The notes under the pieces: model-generated
Database searches by the model: none
What the model was told of the DNA's origin: nothing
The model's input: the letters and a program-made list of their open reading frames with translations, nothing else
In this document: one piece after another, positions 1-7,009 of the stretch
Layout: each line of letters begins with the position of its first letter
Position numbering within the stretch: position 1 is the stretch's first letter
Source: Bacteroides sp.
Lineage (GTDB): Bacteria > Bacteroidota > Bacteroidia > Bacteroidales > Bacteroidaceae
Length of the DNA stretch: 7,451 nt
Assembly (NCBI GenBank): GCA_030151885.1
Contig: JASLCG010000083.1
Span: forward strand, 1 to 7,451
Direction of reading: 5' to 3'
Position numbers and translations under genes: made by a program

Positions 1-1308
1 CAAAAGGAGATTGATAACTTTATATCGACTCCGTTCTGGGAGTTAAAGACTTTATATAGAGATGTAACTTTTAACTCTGTAAAGGGGAAATACTTGGTAA
101 AAGAAGAAGCAGAAGAGTTTCTTGAAACTATTAAAGGTAAATCGTTTGAAGTAACTGGGAGTAGTGATAAAAAAGGTTCTGAGTTTCCTCCTAAGTTATT
201 TGATTTAACATCGTTACAGGTTGAGTGTAATAAAAAGTTCGGATTTTCTGCCGATGAGACTTTAAAGTTGATTCAAGGATTGTATGAGCGAAAGTTAACA
301 ACTTATCCTCGTGTTGATACAACTTTCTTAAGTAATGATATTTACCCAAAATGTCCTGGTATTTTGAAAGGGCTGAGAGATTATCAAGATTTAACAGTAT
401 TGCCTCTAAGTAAAAAACTTTTAAAGTCAAATAAAGTTTTTAATGATGCAAAAGTTACTGATCACCATGCGATTATACCCACAGGTGTATATCCGGACCA
501 TTTGACTACACAGGAGAGGCAAGTATTCGATTTAATTACAAGAAGGTTTATTGCTGCATTTTATCCAGCTTGTAAAGTCTCTACTACTACTGTTGAAGGA
601 AAAGTAGATAAGGTTAAGTTTAAAGCGACAGGTAAACGAATATTAGATATGGGTTGGCGTGTTGTATTTGCGAAGGATACAGACTCTGATGAAGTAGAAA
701 AAGCGGATAATAAGGATAAAATACTGCCAGACTTTGTAAAAGGTGAAGTAGGGGAACATGAACCATCTTTGCTTGAAAAATGGACAACACCCCCTAAATT
801 ATATACTGAAGCTACTTTATTACGTGCAATGGAAACTGCAGGTAAATTTGTAGAGCAAGAGGAGTTAAGTGATGCTTTGAAAGAAAATGGGATTGGTAGG
901 CCCTCAACTCGTGCTGCAATTATAGAGACGTTGTTTAAACGTAAATATATAGCAAAAGAACGGAAGAACTTAGTCCCAACTCCAACGGGTATTGAGCTGA
1001 TTGATACTATTGATGAAGAACTTTTAAAATCTGCAGAATTAACAGGTATTTGGGAGAAAAAACTTAGAGAAATAGAGCAAGAAAAATATGATGCCTCTAA
1101 ATTTATAGAGGAACTTAAACAAATGGTTTCTGATGTAGTAAAGAATGTATTGCATCCAACTTCAAAACCAATGAATAGAGATAAAACTTTAGAGTCAGCA
1201 CCATCATGTCCTAAGTGTGGTAAAGGAAAAATACTTCGTGGTAAAATTTCTTATGGTTGTTCACGATGGAAAGAGGGTTGCGATTATAGGGCACCTTTTA
1301 AAGATTAA
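1..1308 (+). CDS. topB: DNA topoisomerase III (type IA), C-terminal part, 5' truncated by window edge
   Basis: Type IA topoisomerase that cuts and passes single DNA strands, acting in decatenation and resolution of recombination intermediates. The reading frame is open from base 1, so the gene starts left of the window; a TTG at 94 lies inside the gene and is not its start. About 435 codons are visible. The catalytic tyrosine is in TTYPRVDTTFLS (Tyr codon 304-306). It is followed by the type IA motif DHHAIIPTG and by ENGIGRPSTRAAIIETLFKRKYI-like sequence (split here: ENGIGRPSTR, then AAIIETLF), which is conserved in topoisomerases I and III. The C-terminus carries one four-cysteine zinc-ribbon-like motif, CPKC then YGC and EGC (first Cys codon 1207-1209), a common ending for Bacteroidota TopB. 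Topoisomerase I normally carries several such fingers, so the short tail favours topoisomerase III. The gene converges on the dipeptidase and ends at a strong terminator. Confidence 0.93.
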   Translation, partial: QKEIDNFISTPFWELKTLYRDVTFNSVKGKYLVKEEAEEFLETIKGKSFEVTGSSDKKGSEFPPKLFDLTSLQVECNKKFGFSADETLKLIQGLYERKLTTYPRVDTTFLSNDIYPKCPGILKGLRDYQDLTVLPLSKKLLKSNKVFNDAKVTDHHAIIPTGVYPDHLTTQERQVFDLITRRFIAAFYPACKVSTTTVEGKVDKVKFKATGKRILDMGWRVVFAKDTDSDEVEKADNKDKILPDFVKGEVGEHEPSLLEKWTTPPKLYTEATLLRAMETAGKFVEQEELSDALKENGIGRPSTRAAIIETLFKRKYIAKERKNLVPTPTGIELIDTIDEELLKSAELTGIWEKKLREIEQEKYDASKFIEELKQMVSDVVKNVLHPTSKPMNRDKTLESAPSCPKCGKGKILRGKISYGCSRWKEGCDYRAPFKD

Positions 1309-1351
1309 AAAACTATCGCCTCAATGCATATAGCATTGAGGCGATAGTTTT
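1309..1351. terminator. Bidirectional intrinsic terminator between topB and the dipeptidase gene
   Basis: A perfect 19-bp inverted repeat (arms 1309-1327 and 1333-1351) encloses the 5-nt loop ATATA. The core arm contains CTATCGCCTCAATGC, much more GC-rich than the surrounding intergenic DNA. On the plus strand the stem ends in TTTT, directly after the topB stop codon. On the minus strand it ends in a run of six T (complement of A at 1307-1312). It lies between two convergent genes, 25 bases past the dipeptidase stop, so it can end transcription from both sides. Confidence 0.9.
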
Positions 1352-1375
1352 ATCTGTAAGTGCTAGATGTTTTTA

Positions 1376-2740
1376 TTAAATCTTGGCGTACTCTTCATGG
1401 AAAGCTACTACAGCTTCAATACCTTTTCTAAATATATCAAGATTAAAATTCTCATTTGGAGAGTGGATTGCATTACTTTCAAGTCCAAAACCCATTAGAA
1501 CAGTTTTAAGTCCTAATACCTCTTCGAATGTTGATATAATTGGAATACTACCCCCTCTTCTTACAGGTAAAGGTTTTTTCTCGAAAGCTTTCTCAAAAGC
1601 TCTCTCTGCGGCTTGGTATGCAGGTAAGTCTATAGGGCATACATAACCTTGTCCTCCGTGCATTGGAGTAACTTTTACTTTAATGTGTTTTGGTGCAATA
1701 TTATTAATATAATCAACAAATAATTGGCTAATTTCTTTGTGCTCTTGATGAGGAACTAATCTGCACGAAACTTTGGCATAAGCTTTTGATGGAAGAACAG
1801 TTTTTGAACCTTCTCCTGTATATCCACCCCAGATGCCACATACATCGAAAGATGGGCGACAACTATTGCGTTCAATTGTGCTGAATCCCTTCTCTCCGAA
1901 AACTTCTTCTACTTCGATAGCAGCTTTATACTTTTTCTCATTAAAAGGAATCTGTTTAATCATTTCTCTCTCAGCAGTAGGAATATCTTCTACTTTATCA
2001 TAAAAATGAGGAATTGTTATTTTACCATTTCCATCAGTAACTTGTGCAATTAACTTACATAGCTCATTAATAGGGTTTGCAATGGCTCCTCCAAAGTGTC
2101 CTGAATGTAAATCTCTATTAGGACCTGTAACCTCAATTTCCCAATAAGCTAAGCCCCTAAGACCTGTTGTTAGTGAAGGCAAATCTGCAGCAAGCATACT
2201 GGTATCAGAAACTAGTATTACATCAGCTTTAAGTAGTTCTTTGTGTTTTTGGCAGAAGCCCTCTAATGAAGGAGAGCCTATCTCTTCCTCTCCTTCAAAA
2301 ATAAACTTGATGTTATTTTTAAGAAGATTATTTTTAGCTAAGTATTCAAATGCTTTAACTTGAATAAAAGACTGTCCTTTATCATCGTCTGCACCTCTTG
2401 CCCATATATGGTTATCGCGTATTTCTGCTTTAAAAGGATCGTTTTTCCAAAGCTCTAGTGGTTCGGCAGGCATCACGTCGTAATGCGCGTATATTAATAC
2501 TGTTTTGGCAGAAGGATCAACTATCTTTTCTCCATAAACAATAGGGTTGCCTTCCGAAGGCATAACATCTACTTTATCTGCTCCTGCAGCTAATAGTAAC
2601 TCTTTCCATCTATTAGCACAGGCTATCATATCACTGTGATGTTCTGGTTTTGCGCTGATGCTAGGAATGGCTATAAGGCTAAATAGCTCTTCTAGCATTT
2701 TAGATTCATTTGCTTTGATGTACGATTTAATATCACTCAT
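1376..2740 (-). CDS. M20 family metallodipeptidase, CNDP (carnosinase-like) type
   Basis: A two-zinc metallopeptidase of family M20, expected to cleave dipeptides in the cytoplasm; no signal peptide is present. At 454 residues it has the usual full length. By comparison with the human CNDP2 pattern, the metal and catalytic residues are all visible: His86 and Asp88 in AHYD, bridging Asp119 in GADDDKG, general-base Glu152 and zinc-ligand Glu153 in EGEEEIGS, Asp179 in VSDT, and His426 in AIHSPNE. The inserted dimerisation domain is marked by DLHSGHFGG (His212), which is specific to the CNDP-like branch rather than to DapE or ArgE. The start ATG overlaps the aroC stop codon by four bases, so translation is probably coupled to aroC. 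The actual dipeptide substrate cannot be read from sequence. Confidence 0.93.
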   Translation of the reverse strand: MSDIKSYIKANESKMLEELFSLIAIPSISAKPEHHSDMIACANRWKELLLAAGADKVDVMPSEGNPIVYGEKIVDPSAKTVLIYAHYDVMPAEPLELWKNDPFKAEIRDNHIWARGADDDKGQSFIQVKAFEYLAKNNLLKNNIKFIFEGEEEIGSPSLEGFCQKHKELLKADVILVSDTSMLAADLPSLTTGLRGLAYWEIEVTGPNRDLHSGHFGGAIANPINELCKLIAQVTDGNGKITIPHFYDKVEDIPTAEREMIKQIPFNEKKYKAAIEVEEVFGEKGFSTIERNSCRPSFDVCGIWGGYTGEGSKTVLPSKAYAKVSCRLVPHQEHKEISQLFVDYINNIAPKHIKVKVTPMHGGQGYVCPIDLPAYQAAERAFEKAFEKKPLPVRRGGSIPIISTFEEVLGLKTVLMGFGLESNAIHSPNENFNLDIFRKGIEAVVAFHEEYAKI

Positions 2741-3813
2741 AAATGTGTGCTTTTATTTAGTAAATAATAGTCTAATATAGTTAGTGCAGCCATTGCCTCT
2801 ACAATTGGTACAGCTCTTGGAAGTACGCACGAGTCGTGTCTGCCTTTGGCTTTTAATATTGTATTTTCTCCAGATGTAGTAACAGTTTCCTGCTCCATTA
2901 ATATAGTTGCTACAGGTTTAAAGGCTACTTTAAAGTAGATGTCTTCACCATTACTAATTCCGCCTTGTATCCCTCCTGAATTATTGCTTCTAAGATTTAT
3001 ATCACCATCATTGGCTTCAAAAATATCATTTTGCTCTTTACCTGTTTGATGCATATTGTTGAAACCCTGTCCGTACTCAAATCCTTTTACAGCATTTATA
3101 CTTAGCATTGCATTACCAAGAGCAGCGTGAAGCTTTCCAAAAACAGGTTGTCCTAAACCTATGGGTGTCCCTTTGATAACACACGATATAGTTCCTCCAA
3201 TAGTGTTTCCTTCTCCTTTTATTTTATAAATAAGATCGGACATCTTATCTGCAACTTCTTGATCTGGGCATCTTACAGGATTATCTTCTATGGTTGTAAG
3301 ATCATATTCAGTATAGGGTTTATCTAGAGATATGTTTCCTACTTGAGATGTATATGCTTTAATCTCTATATGCAGTTGTTTAAGTGCTAATTTAGCAAGA
3401 GCTCCTGCAACGACTCTACTCACAGTTTCTCGAGCCGAAGAGCGTCCTCCTCCACGGTGGTCTCTTAGTCCATACTTGTTTTGGTAAGTATAGTCTGCAT
3501 GAGATGGCCTATATACATTTTTTAGATTATTATAATCATTCGAGTGTTGGTTGGTATTCCATACAATAAAACCAATAGGACACCCTGTTGATTTGCCTTC
3601 GAAAATACCAGAAAGGAACTCTACAGTATCTGGCTCTTTACGAGCAGTTGTTAGTTTAGATTGTCCTGGCTTACGTCTATCTAACTCTTTTTGAATAAAG
3701 GCTTCATCTATGGTTATTCCTGCAGGAAAACCATCAATAACACCACCTATACCCTTACCATGAGACTCTCCAAAGCAGGTAAGGCGAAGAATATTACCAA
3801 ATGTATTGTGCAT
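2737..3813 (-). CDS. aroC: Chorismate synthase
   Basis: Final enzyme of the shikimate pathway: it converts 5-enolpyruvylshikimate-3-phosphate to chorismate, using reduced FMN as cofactor, in the cytoplasm. The 358-residue product is full length. All three family signatures are present: GESHGKGIGGVIDGFPAG at 15-32, GGGRSSARETVSRVVAGA at 121-138, and GRHDSCVLPRAVPIVEAM at 324-341. The two catalytic histidines known from the family correspond to His18 (GESHG) and His105 (YRPSHADYTY). The ATG at 3811-3813 is chosen because the sequence then begins MHNTFGNILRLTCFGESHG, the normal N-terminus. It is the first gene of an operon with the M20 dipeptidase. No other shikimate gene is nearby. Confidence 0.97.
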   Translation of the reverse strand: MHNTFGNILRLTCFGESHGKGIGGVIDGFPAGITIDEAFIQKELDRRKPGQSKLTTARKEPDTVEFLSGIFEGKSTGCPIGFIVWNTNQHSNDYNNLKNVYRPSHADYTYQNKYGLRDHRGGGRSSARETVSRVVAGALAKLALKQLHIEIKAYTSQVGNISLDKPYTEYDLTTIEDNPVRCPDQEVADKMSDLIYKIKGEGNTIGGTISCVIKGTPIGLGQPVFGKLHAALGNAMLSINAVKGFEYGQGFNNMHQTGKEQNDIFEANDGDINLRSNNSGGIQGGISNGEDIYFKVAFKPVATILMEQETVTTSGENTILKAKGRHDSCVLPRAVPIVEAMAALTILDYYLLNKSTHL

Positions 3814-3833
3814 AATTTTTTACTTAAAGTATT

Positions 3834-3849
3834 GACTCTATCTAGAGTC
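3834..3849. promoter_or_regulatory. Short dyad in the aroC leader
   Basis: GACTCTA and TAGAGTC form a perfect 7-bp inverted repeat around a 2-base centre. It sits 20 bases upstream of the aroC start codon, so it probably lies in the leader mRNA, where it could fold as a small hairpin (about 6 bp with a 4-nt loop), or it could be an operator. It is more GC-rich than its surroundings. The function is unknown; no known protein or RNA element is recognised. Confidence 0.4.
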
Positions 3850-4020
3850 TTCCAATCTTATATATTAATAAGTAATATATTTGGGTTGTATAATGTTTCT
3901 GAAAAATACAAATTTTAATTGTAGTGCCCTCTATTTATAGAGAATAATCTTCTTTGTAAACAGTTTTATATTAATCTATATTTATACATAATATAGCTCT
4001 TTAATATTTCTATTATGTAA

Positions 4021-4064
4021 ATATTATTTATTTATTGAAAGAGCTTTCAATAAATAAATAATAT
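4021..4064. repeat. 44-bp perfect dyad (21-bp arms, 2-base centre)
   Basis: Arm 4021-4041 and arm 4044-4064 are exact reverse complements around the two bases AG. The inner part reads TTGAAAG-AG-CTTTCAA; the outer part is built from TTTA/TAAA units. The pairing stops abruptly at both ends (A at 4020 against G at 4065). It has no T-tract, and both neighbouring genes point away from it, so it is not their terminator. It could form a cruciform, bind a dimeric regulator, end an unseen transcript, or be a relic of a small mobile element. Its role is unknown. Confidence 0.75.
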
Positions 4065-4086
4065 GAAATATTGACTAATAATAAAC

Positions 4087-4100
4087 TTGATAATTATCAA
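4087..4100. promoter_or_regulatory. FNR/CRP-family-like operator candidate TTGATAATTATCAA
   Basis: A perfect 14-bp palindrome that fits the FNR consensus TTGAT-N4-ATCAA exactly. CRP/FNR-family regulators are widespread in Bacteroidota, but their DNA specificity varies. It lies 93 bases before the candidate -7 element of the lipoprotein gene and about 270 bases from the aroC start. A site this far upstream would suit an activator better than a repressor. Palindromes of this size can occur by chance in AT-rich DNA; the exact match to the consensus is what makes it worth listing. Confidence 0.4.
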
Positions 4101-4193
4101 CAGTACAATAAGTATATTAAAAATAGATTAGTAATACTGAAATTAAAAACACAAAAAAACTAATATTAAGGAGTTATAGAGGTTATAAATTCT

Positions 4194-4201
4194 TATTTTT
4201 G
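4194..4201 (+). promoter_or_regulatory. Candidate Bacteroidota -7 promoter element for the lipoprotein gene
   Basis: TATTTTTG matches the Bacteroidota -7 consensus TAnnTTTG in every fixed position. Transcription would begin near 4208, giving a leader of about 47 bases before the ATG at 4255. No good -33 TTTG element is seen at the expected distance upstream, which lowers confidence. Confidence 0.4.
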
Positions 4202-4254
4202 TATGGTAATATTTACAGTGTGAATTAATTAATATTTATAAATATATATTTGAT

Positions 4255-5031
4255 ATGAAGAAAAATTTATTTTATTTATTTGCAATTCTGTTTGTTGCAA
4301 GTACAGTAACTGCTTGTAGTAGCAGTGATAAAGATGAAAATCTTGTAGAAATAGACTCTGAAATAGTTGGTGAGTGGAGTTTGTTTAAAAGCACTAAAGA
4401 TAAGTATCCAGTTATATTAAAAGCACAACCTAAAGAAGGTGTAACGGATGATGAATATTCTATTATAGCTCCTGGTATCCTGGATGGACCATATAATCTT
4501 TCAGATGCAATGTCTATGGGAGCAATGATGGGGAGCCACAAACTTGCCCCGATGTTAGAAGCTATTGAGTTCAGAAAGAATGGAGAGATAGTTGCAAAGT
4601 ATTTAGATATTAATTCTGATGGAAAACCTGTGGGTGAGGTAAAAACTTCTCCAGAAGGTTTGATGAAATATAGTGTTAATGAAAAGAAATCTGTAATTAT
4701 TGTTACTCCTAATGCTGCTAATATTATAGAGAAGATGAAGTCTGATGGTACTGGTAATGATATGATTTATGGTTTAATAAACCAGTATCTTAAAGGAAGT
4801 TTTCAATTAAGCTATAATCTTTCAGATAACAACTCTGCTGTAGCTATCACAGTTGACTTATTGGACTTCTCAAAAGCTAATATTTATAAAATTGCTGAAT
4901 TGGTTTCTAAAGCAGAAATTGAAGAACCTTTAAAGCAAGTAGCTATATCTATAGTAGAACAAATGCCTAAGATACTTGATTTAACAGATGTTCTTGAAGC
5001 TGGTTTGAATTTGGTTAAGAATAATAAATAA
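4255..5031 (+). CDS. Putative lipoprotein of unknown function, possibly surface exposed
   Basis: A 258-residue exported lipoprotein that I do not recognise as a named family. Residues 1-20 are a type II signal peptide (MKK, then the hydrophobic stretch LFYLFAILFVA, then lipobox TVTA-C) with lipidated Cys21. The mature end CSSSDKDE contains a K-acidic-acidic pattern like the Bacteroidota lipoprotein export signal, which suggests, but does not prove, transport to the outer face of the outer membrane. Residues 36-46 (IVGEWSLFKST) resemble the first strand of lipocalin-like Bacteroidales lipoproteins. The middle has a Met/Gly-rich stretch (MSMGAMMGS near 86-94) and IEFRKNGEIVAKYLDINSDG, strand-like. 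The last 50 residues look amphipathic-helical. It is transcribed alone: a divergent promoter region lies before it and a terminator directly after. No frameshift or truncation is seen. Confidence 0.85.
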   Translation: MKKNLFYLFAILFVASTVTACSSSDKDENLVEIDSEIVGEWSLFKSTKDKYPVILKAQPKEGVTDDEYSIIAPGILDGPYNLSDAMSMGAMMGSHKLAPMLEAIEFRKNGEIVAKYLDINSDGKPVGEVKTSPEGLMKYSVNEKKSVIIVTPNAANIIEKMKSDGTGNDMIYGLINQYLKGSFQLSYNLSDNNSAVAITVDLLDFSKANIYKIAELVSKAEIEEPLKQVAISIVEQMPKILDLTDVLEAGLNLVKNNK

Positions 5032-5048
5032 GTGATATAAAATAATAT

Positions 5049-5082
5049 AAAAAAGCAGCTACAAATTTGTAGCTGCTTTTTT
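5049..5082. terminator. Bidirectional intrinsic terminator between the lipoprotein and beta-barrel genes
   Basis: A perfect 34-bp palindrome, 17-bp arms meeting at 5065/5066, with GCAGCTACAAA as the core arm and its complement TTTGTAGCTGC. The plus strand ends in seven T (5077-5083); the minus strand ends in six T (complement of 5049-5054). As RNA it would fold with a small loop around AAUU. It starts 17 bases after the lipoprotein stop and 5 bases past the beta-barrel stop, so it serves both convergent genes. Confidence 0.92.
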
Positions 5083-5087
5083 TATAT

Positions 5088-5873
5088 TTAGAAGTGATAT
5101 GCAAATCCTGTATTAAGATATATTGCATACATTTTAAAAGTAATAGTATCAAAACTTCTTTTAAACACGTCATTAAGTCCCCAACTAAGGTCACTGAAAA
5201 CATTGAGGTGTTTAAAAGCTCTCCAATCAACACCAAGTCTAGCACCCCATTGGAAAGGACTTAACTCATCTGAGAAGTCGTATGGTGCTGTTTTTCCATC
5301 AGTGTATTCTACTTTTATACCTGTAGGATCTCCTTCTCTTAAATATCCATCGTGTACATATCCTGAAAAATTCTTACTTATAAGATATGAGAAATAAGGG
5401 CCAACCTTAAGATTAACTCTTTTAGATACTTTGTATCCAAATAAAACAGGAAATGTTAGGTAAGAACTCCTAAATTTAGTTTTAACACCTCCAGTCCATC
5501 TTCCTGAAACTTTTTGTCCCTCTTGAATTAACTCCATACCATAGTTTTTTACTGTAGCATCAGTTCTCATAGTTCTAGTATCAAGGGTTAAACCTATAAT
5601 TGCTCCAAATTTTTGATGTCCACCAAACCATTTAGTAATCTCTGTACCTAAAGATAAGCCTAAATCAGGATTATAGCTGTCTATTTTTCTAATTTCGGCA
5701 GGTAGAGGCAGAGGTGAAGTACCACCTATATTAATTCCAGCTTTTATTTGATACTCTAAACCTACTAGAGATGACCATATTATTCCCCTATTCCTATCTT
5801 TTTGAGCGTATGCTTCTTGGCTTGCTATTACTATTATAAGTAATAGTAGACCATATTTAATAACCTTTTTCAT
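5088..5873 (-). CDS. Outer-membrane beta-barrel protein (porin-family-like, OMP_b-brl type)
   Basis: A 261-residue predicted outer-membrane protein. Residues 1-23 are a type I signal peptide (MKKVIKYG, a hydrophobic core LLLLIIVIA, then AYA before Q24). The mature part alternates strand-like segments and loops: FGAIIGLTLDTRT, SYLTFPVLFGYKV, VNLKVGPYFSYLI, FQWGARLGVDWRA, LNVFSDLSWGLNDV and a last strand AIYLNTGFAYHF ending in Phe, the usual C-terminal residue of barrel proteins. The pattern LTFPVLFGYKV...LKVGPYFSYL is typical of small Bacteroidota barrels of the porin/PorT-like type. The length suggests an 8- to 10-strand barrel rather than a large porin. It is the second gene of an operon, 20 bases behind the PCMD lipoprotein, and probably acts with it at the outer membrane. 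Its cargo or ligand is unknown. Confidence 0.85.
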   Translation of the reverse strand: MKKVIKYGLLLLIIVIASQEAYAQKDRNRGIIWSSLVGLEYQIKAGINIGGTSPLPLPAEIRKIDSYNPDLGLSLGTEITKWFGGHQKFGAIIGLTLDTRTMRTDATVKNYGMELIQEGQKVSGRWTGGVKTKFRSSYLTFPVLFGYKVSKRVNLKVGPYFSYLISKNFSGYVHDGYLREGDPTGIKVEYTDGKTAPYDFSDELSPFQWGARLGVDWRAFKHLNVFSDLSWGLNDVFKRSFDTITFKMYAIYLNTGFAYHF

Positions 5874-5893
5874 TCTACATTTATTTTATATCT

Positions 5894-6967
5894 CTATTTA
5901 GTAATAATAGTTACTTCGTCTATGTGTAGTGTGCTATCTACTCCACCTTTAAAATCAGCACCATCTTTGCTTGAAGTAAAAACTACAGCTATTTTATACA
6001 GGCCTTTAGCTGCTTTAATTGGATTTATTTTTTTACCACCTAAGGTCTTAAAATCGTATTTAAACTCTGTCCAGTTATTTTTTGGTTCTATATAATCAGG
6101 TCTTGCAATTGCTATAATCGAAGGATCTGTTAATATATTAGTTCCATTTAGTCTCTCTTTATTTTCGTATAGTACTGCATAAATATCAGCTTCATCCATA
6201 ACTTCTTTACCTTTAAGCTTATAAGTTGTTGGGGAGTATTTATACCATCCTTTTATAGCTATAGGTATTTTAGTAAAAGTTTCTCCGAATAAAGTAGCTT
6301 GTAAAGGATGTGATGTAGCAATTTCACTTTTAAATTGGCCTAAAAACAAATTACCTGCAGCTATAGGCATTTTGACTAAATGACCAAATGGTCCGGTATC
6401 TTTTGTAGTCAGTTTTGCACATTTGTTAATATGTCCTTTAGGGTCTTGTATAGTAGGGTATTCATTAGGATTAAATCCGCCAATAATACTATATCCACTA
6501 TTCCCACTAGCCCATCTAAGTATCTCATTTCCTTCAGACTCTTCAGTAAAATAATAAAATTTCCCATCACTTATTTTTGCTGATTCAAAAGAATAATGGG
6601 TTGGTAGTTCTGCATAAAACACATTGATAAGGTATTCTTTCTTCCATTTCTTATCTTCGGAAGTAATAATATATTTAACAGGATTGGTAAAATCTTGTGG
6701 TATTTCTGCTTTGGGCTCTATTGTAGCTCCTGGAGTAGTTGTAATAATAGGTGTTAAACTAGTTATATCACTACCTTCTTTAACATTTATCATTACGCCA
6801 TAATTGCCAACGTTAATATTGTCAATTACTACAGAATTAATTATTTTATCTTCTTTAAAAGTAAACTCTTCTATATCAGCTTCAGAGTTAGGCTCTTCAC
6901 TTTTTATACATGAACTTAATAAAAGAACAGTGCAACACGTAAAAAGTAGGTACTTTAACTTTTTCAT
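5894..6967 (-). CDS. PCMD domain-containing surface lipoprotein
   Basis: A 357-residue lipoprotein with the layout of Bacteroidales PCMD proteins (putative carbohydrate metabolism domain, PF13201). Residues 1-19 are a type II signal peptide with lipobox LSSC (lipidated Cys20). The next residues IKSEEPNSEAD are acidic and resemble a surface-export signal. Residues about 30-117 form a small beta-sandwich seen in many relatives, marked by ITSLTPIITTTPGATIEP and PVKYIITSEDKKWKKEYLINV-like sequence (PVKYIITSEDKKW). Residues about 122-357 are the PCMD domain, with LPTHYSFE, ILRWASGNSGYSI, MPIAAGNLFLGQF, AIKGWYKYSP, DIYAVLYEN and the ending DSTLHIDEVTII. The carbohydrate link is a family name, not a shown activity; no catalytic residues can be named. 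It is the first gene of an operon with the beta-barrel gene. A -7 type promoter precedes it. Confidence 0.88.
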   Translation of the reverse strand: MKKLKYLLFTCCTVLLLSSCIKSEEPNSEADIEEFTFKEDKIINSVVIDNINVGNYGVMINVKEGSDITSLTPIITTTPGATIEPKAEIPQDFTNPVKYIITSEDKKWKKEYLINVFYAELPTHYSFESAKISDGKFYYFTEESEGNEILRWASGNSGYSIIGGFNPNEYPTIQDPKGHINKCAKLTTKDTGPFGHLVKMPIAAGNLFLGQFKSEIATSHPLQATLFGETFTKIPIAIKGWYKYSPTTYKLKGKEVMDEADIYAVLYENKERLNGTNILTDPSIIAIARPDYIEPKNNWTEFKYDFKTLGGKKINPIKAAKGLYKIAVVFTSSKDGADFKGGVDSTLHIDEVTIITK

Positions 6968-7009
6968 TTGTTATTATATTAATAATAGTTTAGTAAATTT
7001 TCTAGTAAG

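Larger units (their letters stand above)
3814..4254. other. Gene-free divergent intergenic region between aroC and the lipoprotein gene
   Basis: This is 441 bases of very AT-rich DNA with no credible coding sequence on either strand; the only ATG-led frames are a few codons long or run antisense into aroC. It must carry the promoters of both flanking genes. It holds a cluster of inverted repeats: 3834-3849, 3860-3880 (8-bp arms, 5-base spacer, all A/T), 3929-3942 (CTCTAT-TT-ATAGAG), 3985-4019 (9-bp arms, 17-base spacer), 4021-4064 (21-bp arms) and 4087-4100 (FNR-like palindrome). The short A/T-only repeats may be chance in such biased sequence; the 4021-4064 dyad is not. No exact TAnnTTTG element was found on the minus strand for aroC; AAAATTTG (complement of 3909-3916) is the closest, seven of eight. 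Confidence 0.75.

Noticed and set aside
94..96. TTG as a start codon for topB
   Set aside because: The frame is open to base 1 and the sequence before 94 reads as topoisomerase III, so the true start lies outside the window.
1309..1351. Long hairpin as part of a mobile element or attachment site
   Set aside because: Its place directly between two convergent stop codons and its T-tracts on both strands explain it fully as a bidirectional terminator.
1383..1646. Plus-strand open frame opposite the dipeptidase C-terminus
   Set aside because: Antisense to conserved M20 residues (including His426 and the RRGGSIP region); no independent support.
3691..3918. Plus-strand open frame of 75 codons across the aroC start and upstream region
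   Set aside because: It is antisense to the highly conserved N-terminus of aroC, has no recognisable protein features and no promoter signal of its own.
3985..4019. 9-bp inverted repeat with a 17-base spacer (TACATAATA / TATTATGTA) as a terminator or operator
   Set aside because: Almost pure A/T, long spacer and no T-tract; within chance for this composition, so it is noted only within the region description.
4166..4173. TAAGGAG, a Shine-Dalgarno-like sequence in the intergenic region
   Set aside because: No start codon follows at ribosome-binding distance; the next ATG (4203) opens only six codons.
4245..4252. TATATTTG, an exact -7 element match, just before the lipoprotein ATG
   Set aside because: Transcription would begin inside the coding sequence; the match at 4194-4201 is better placed.
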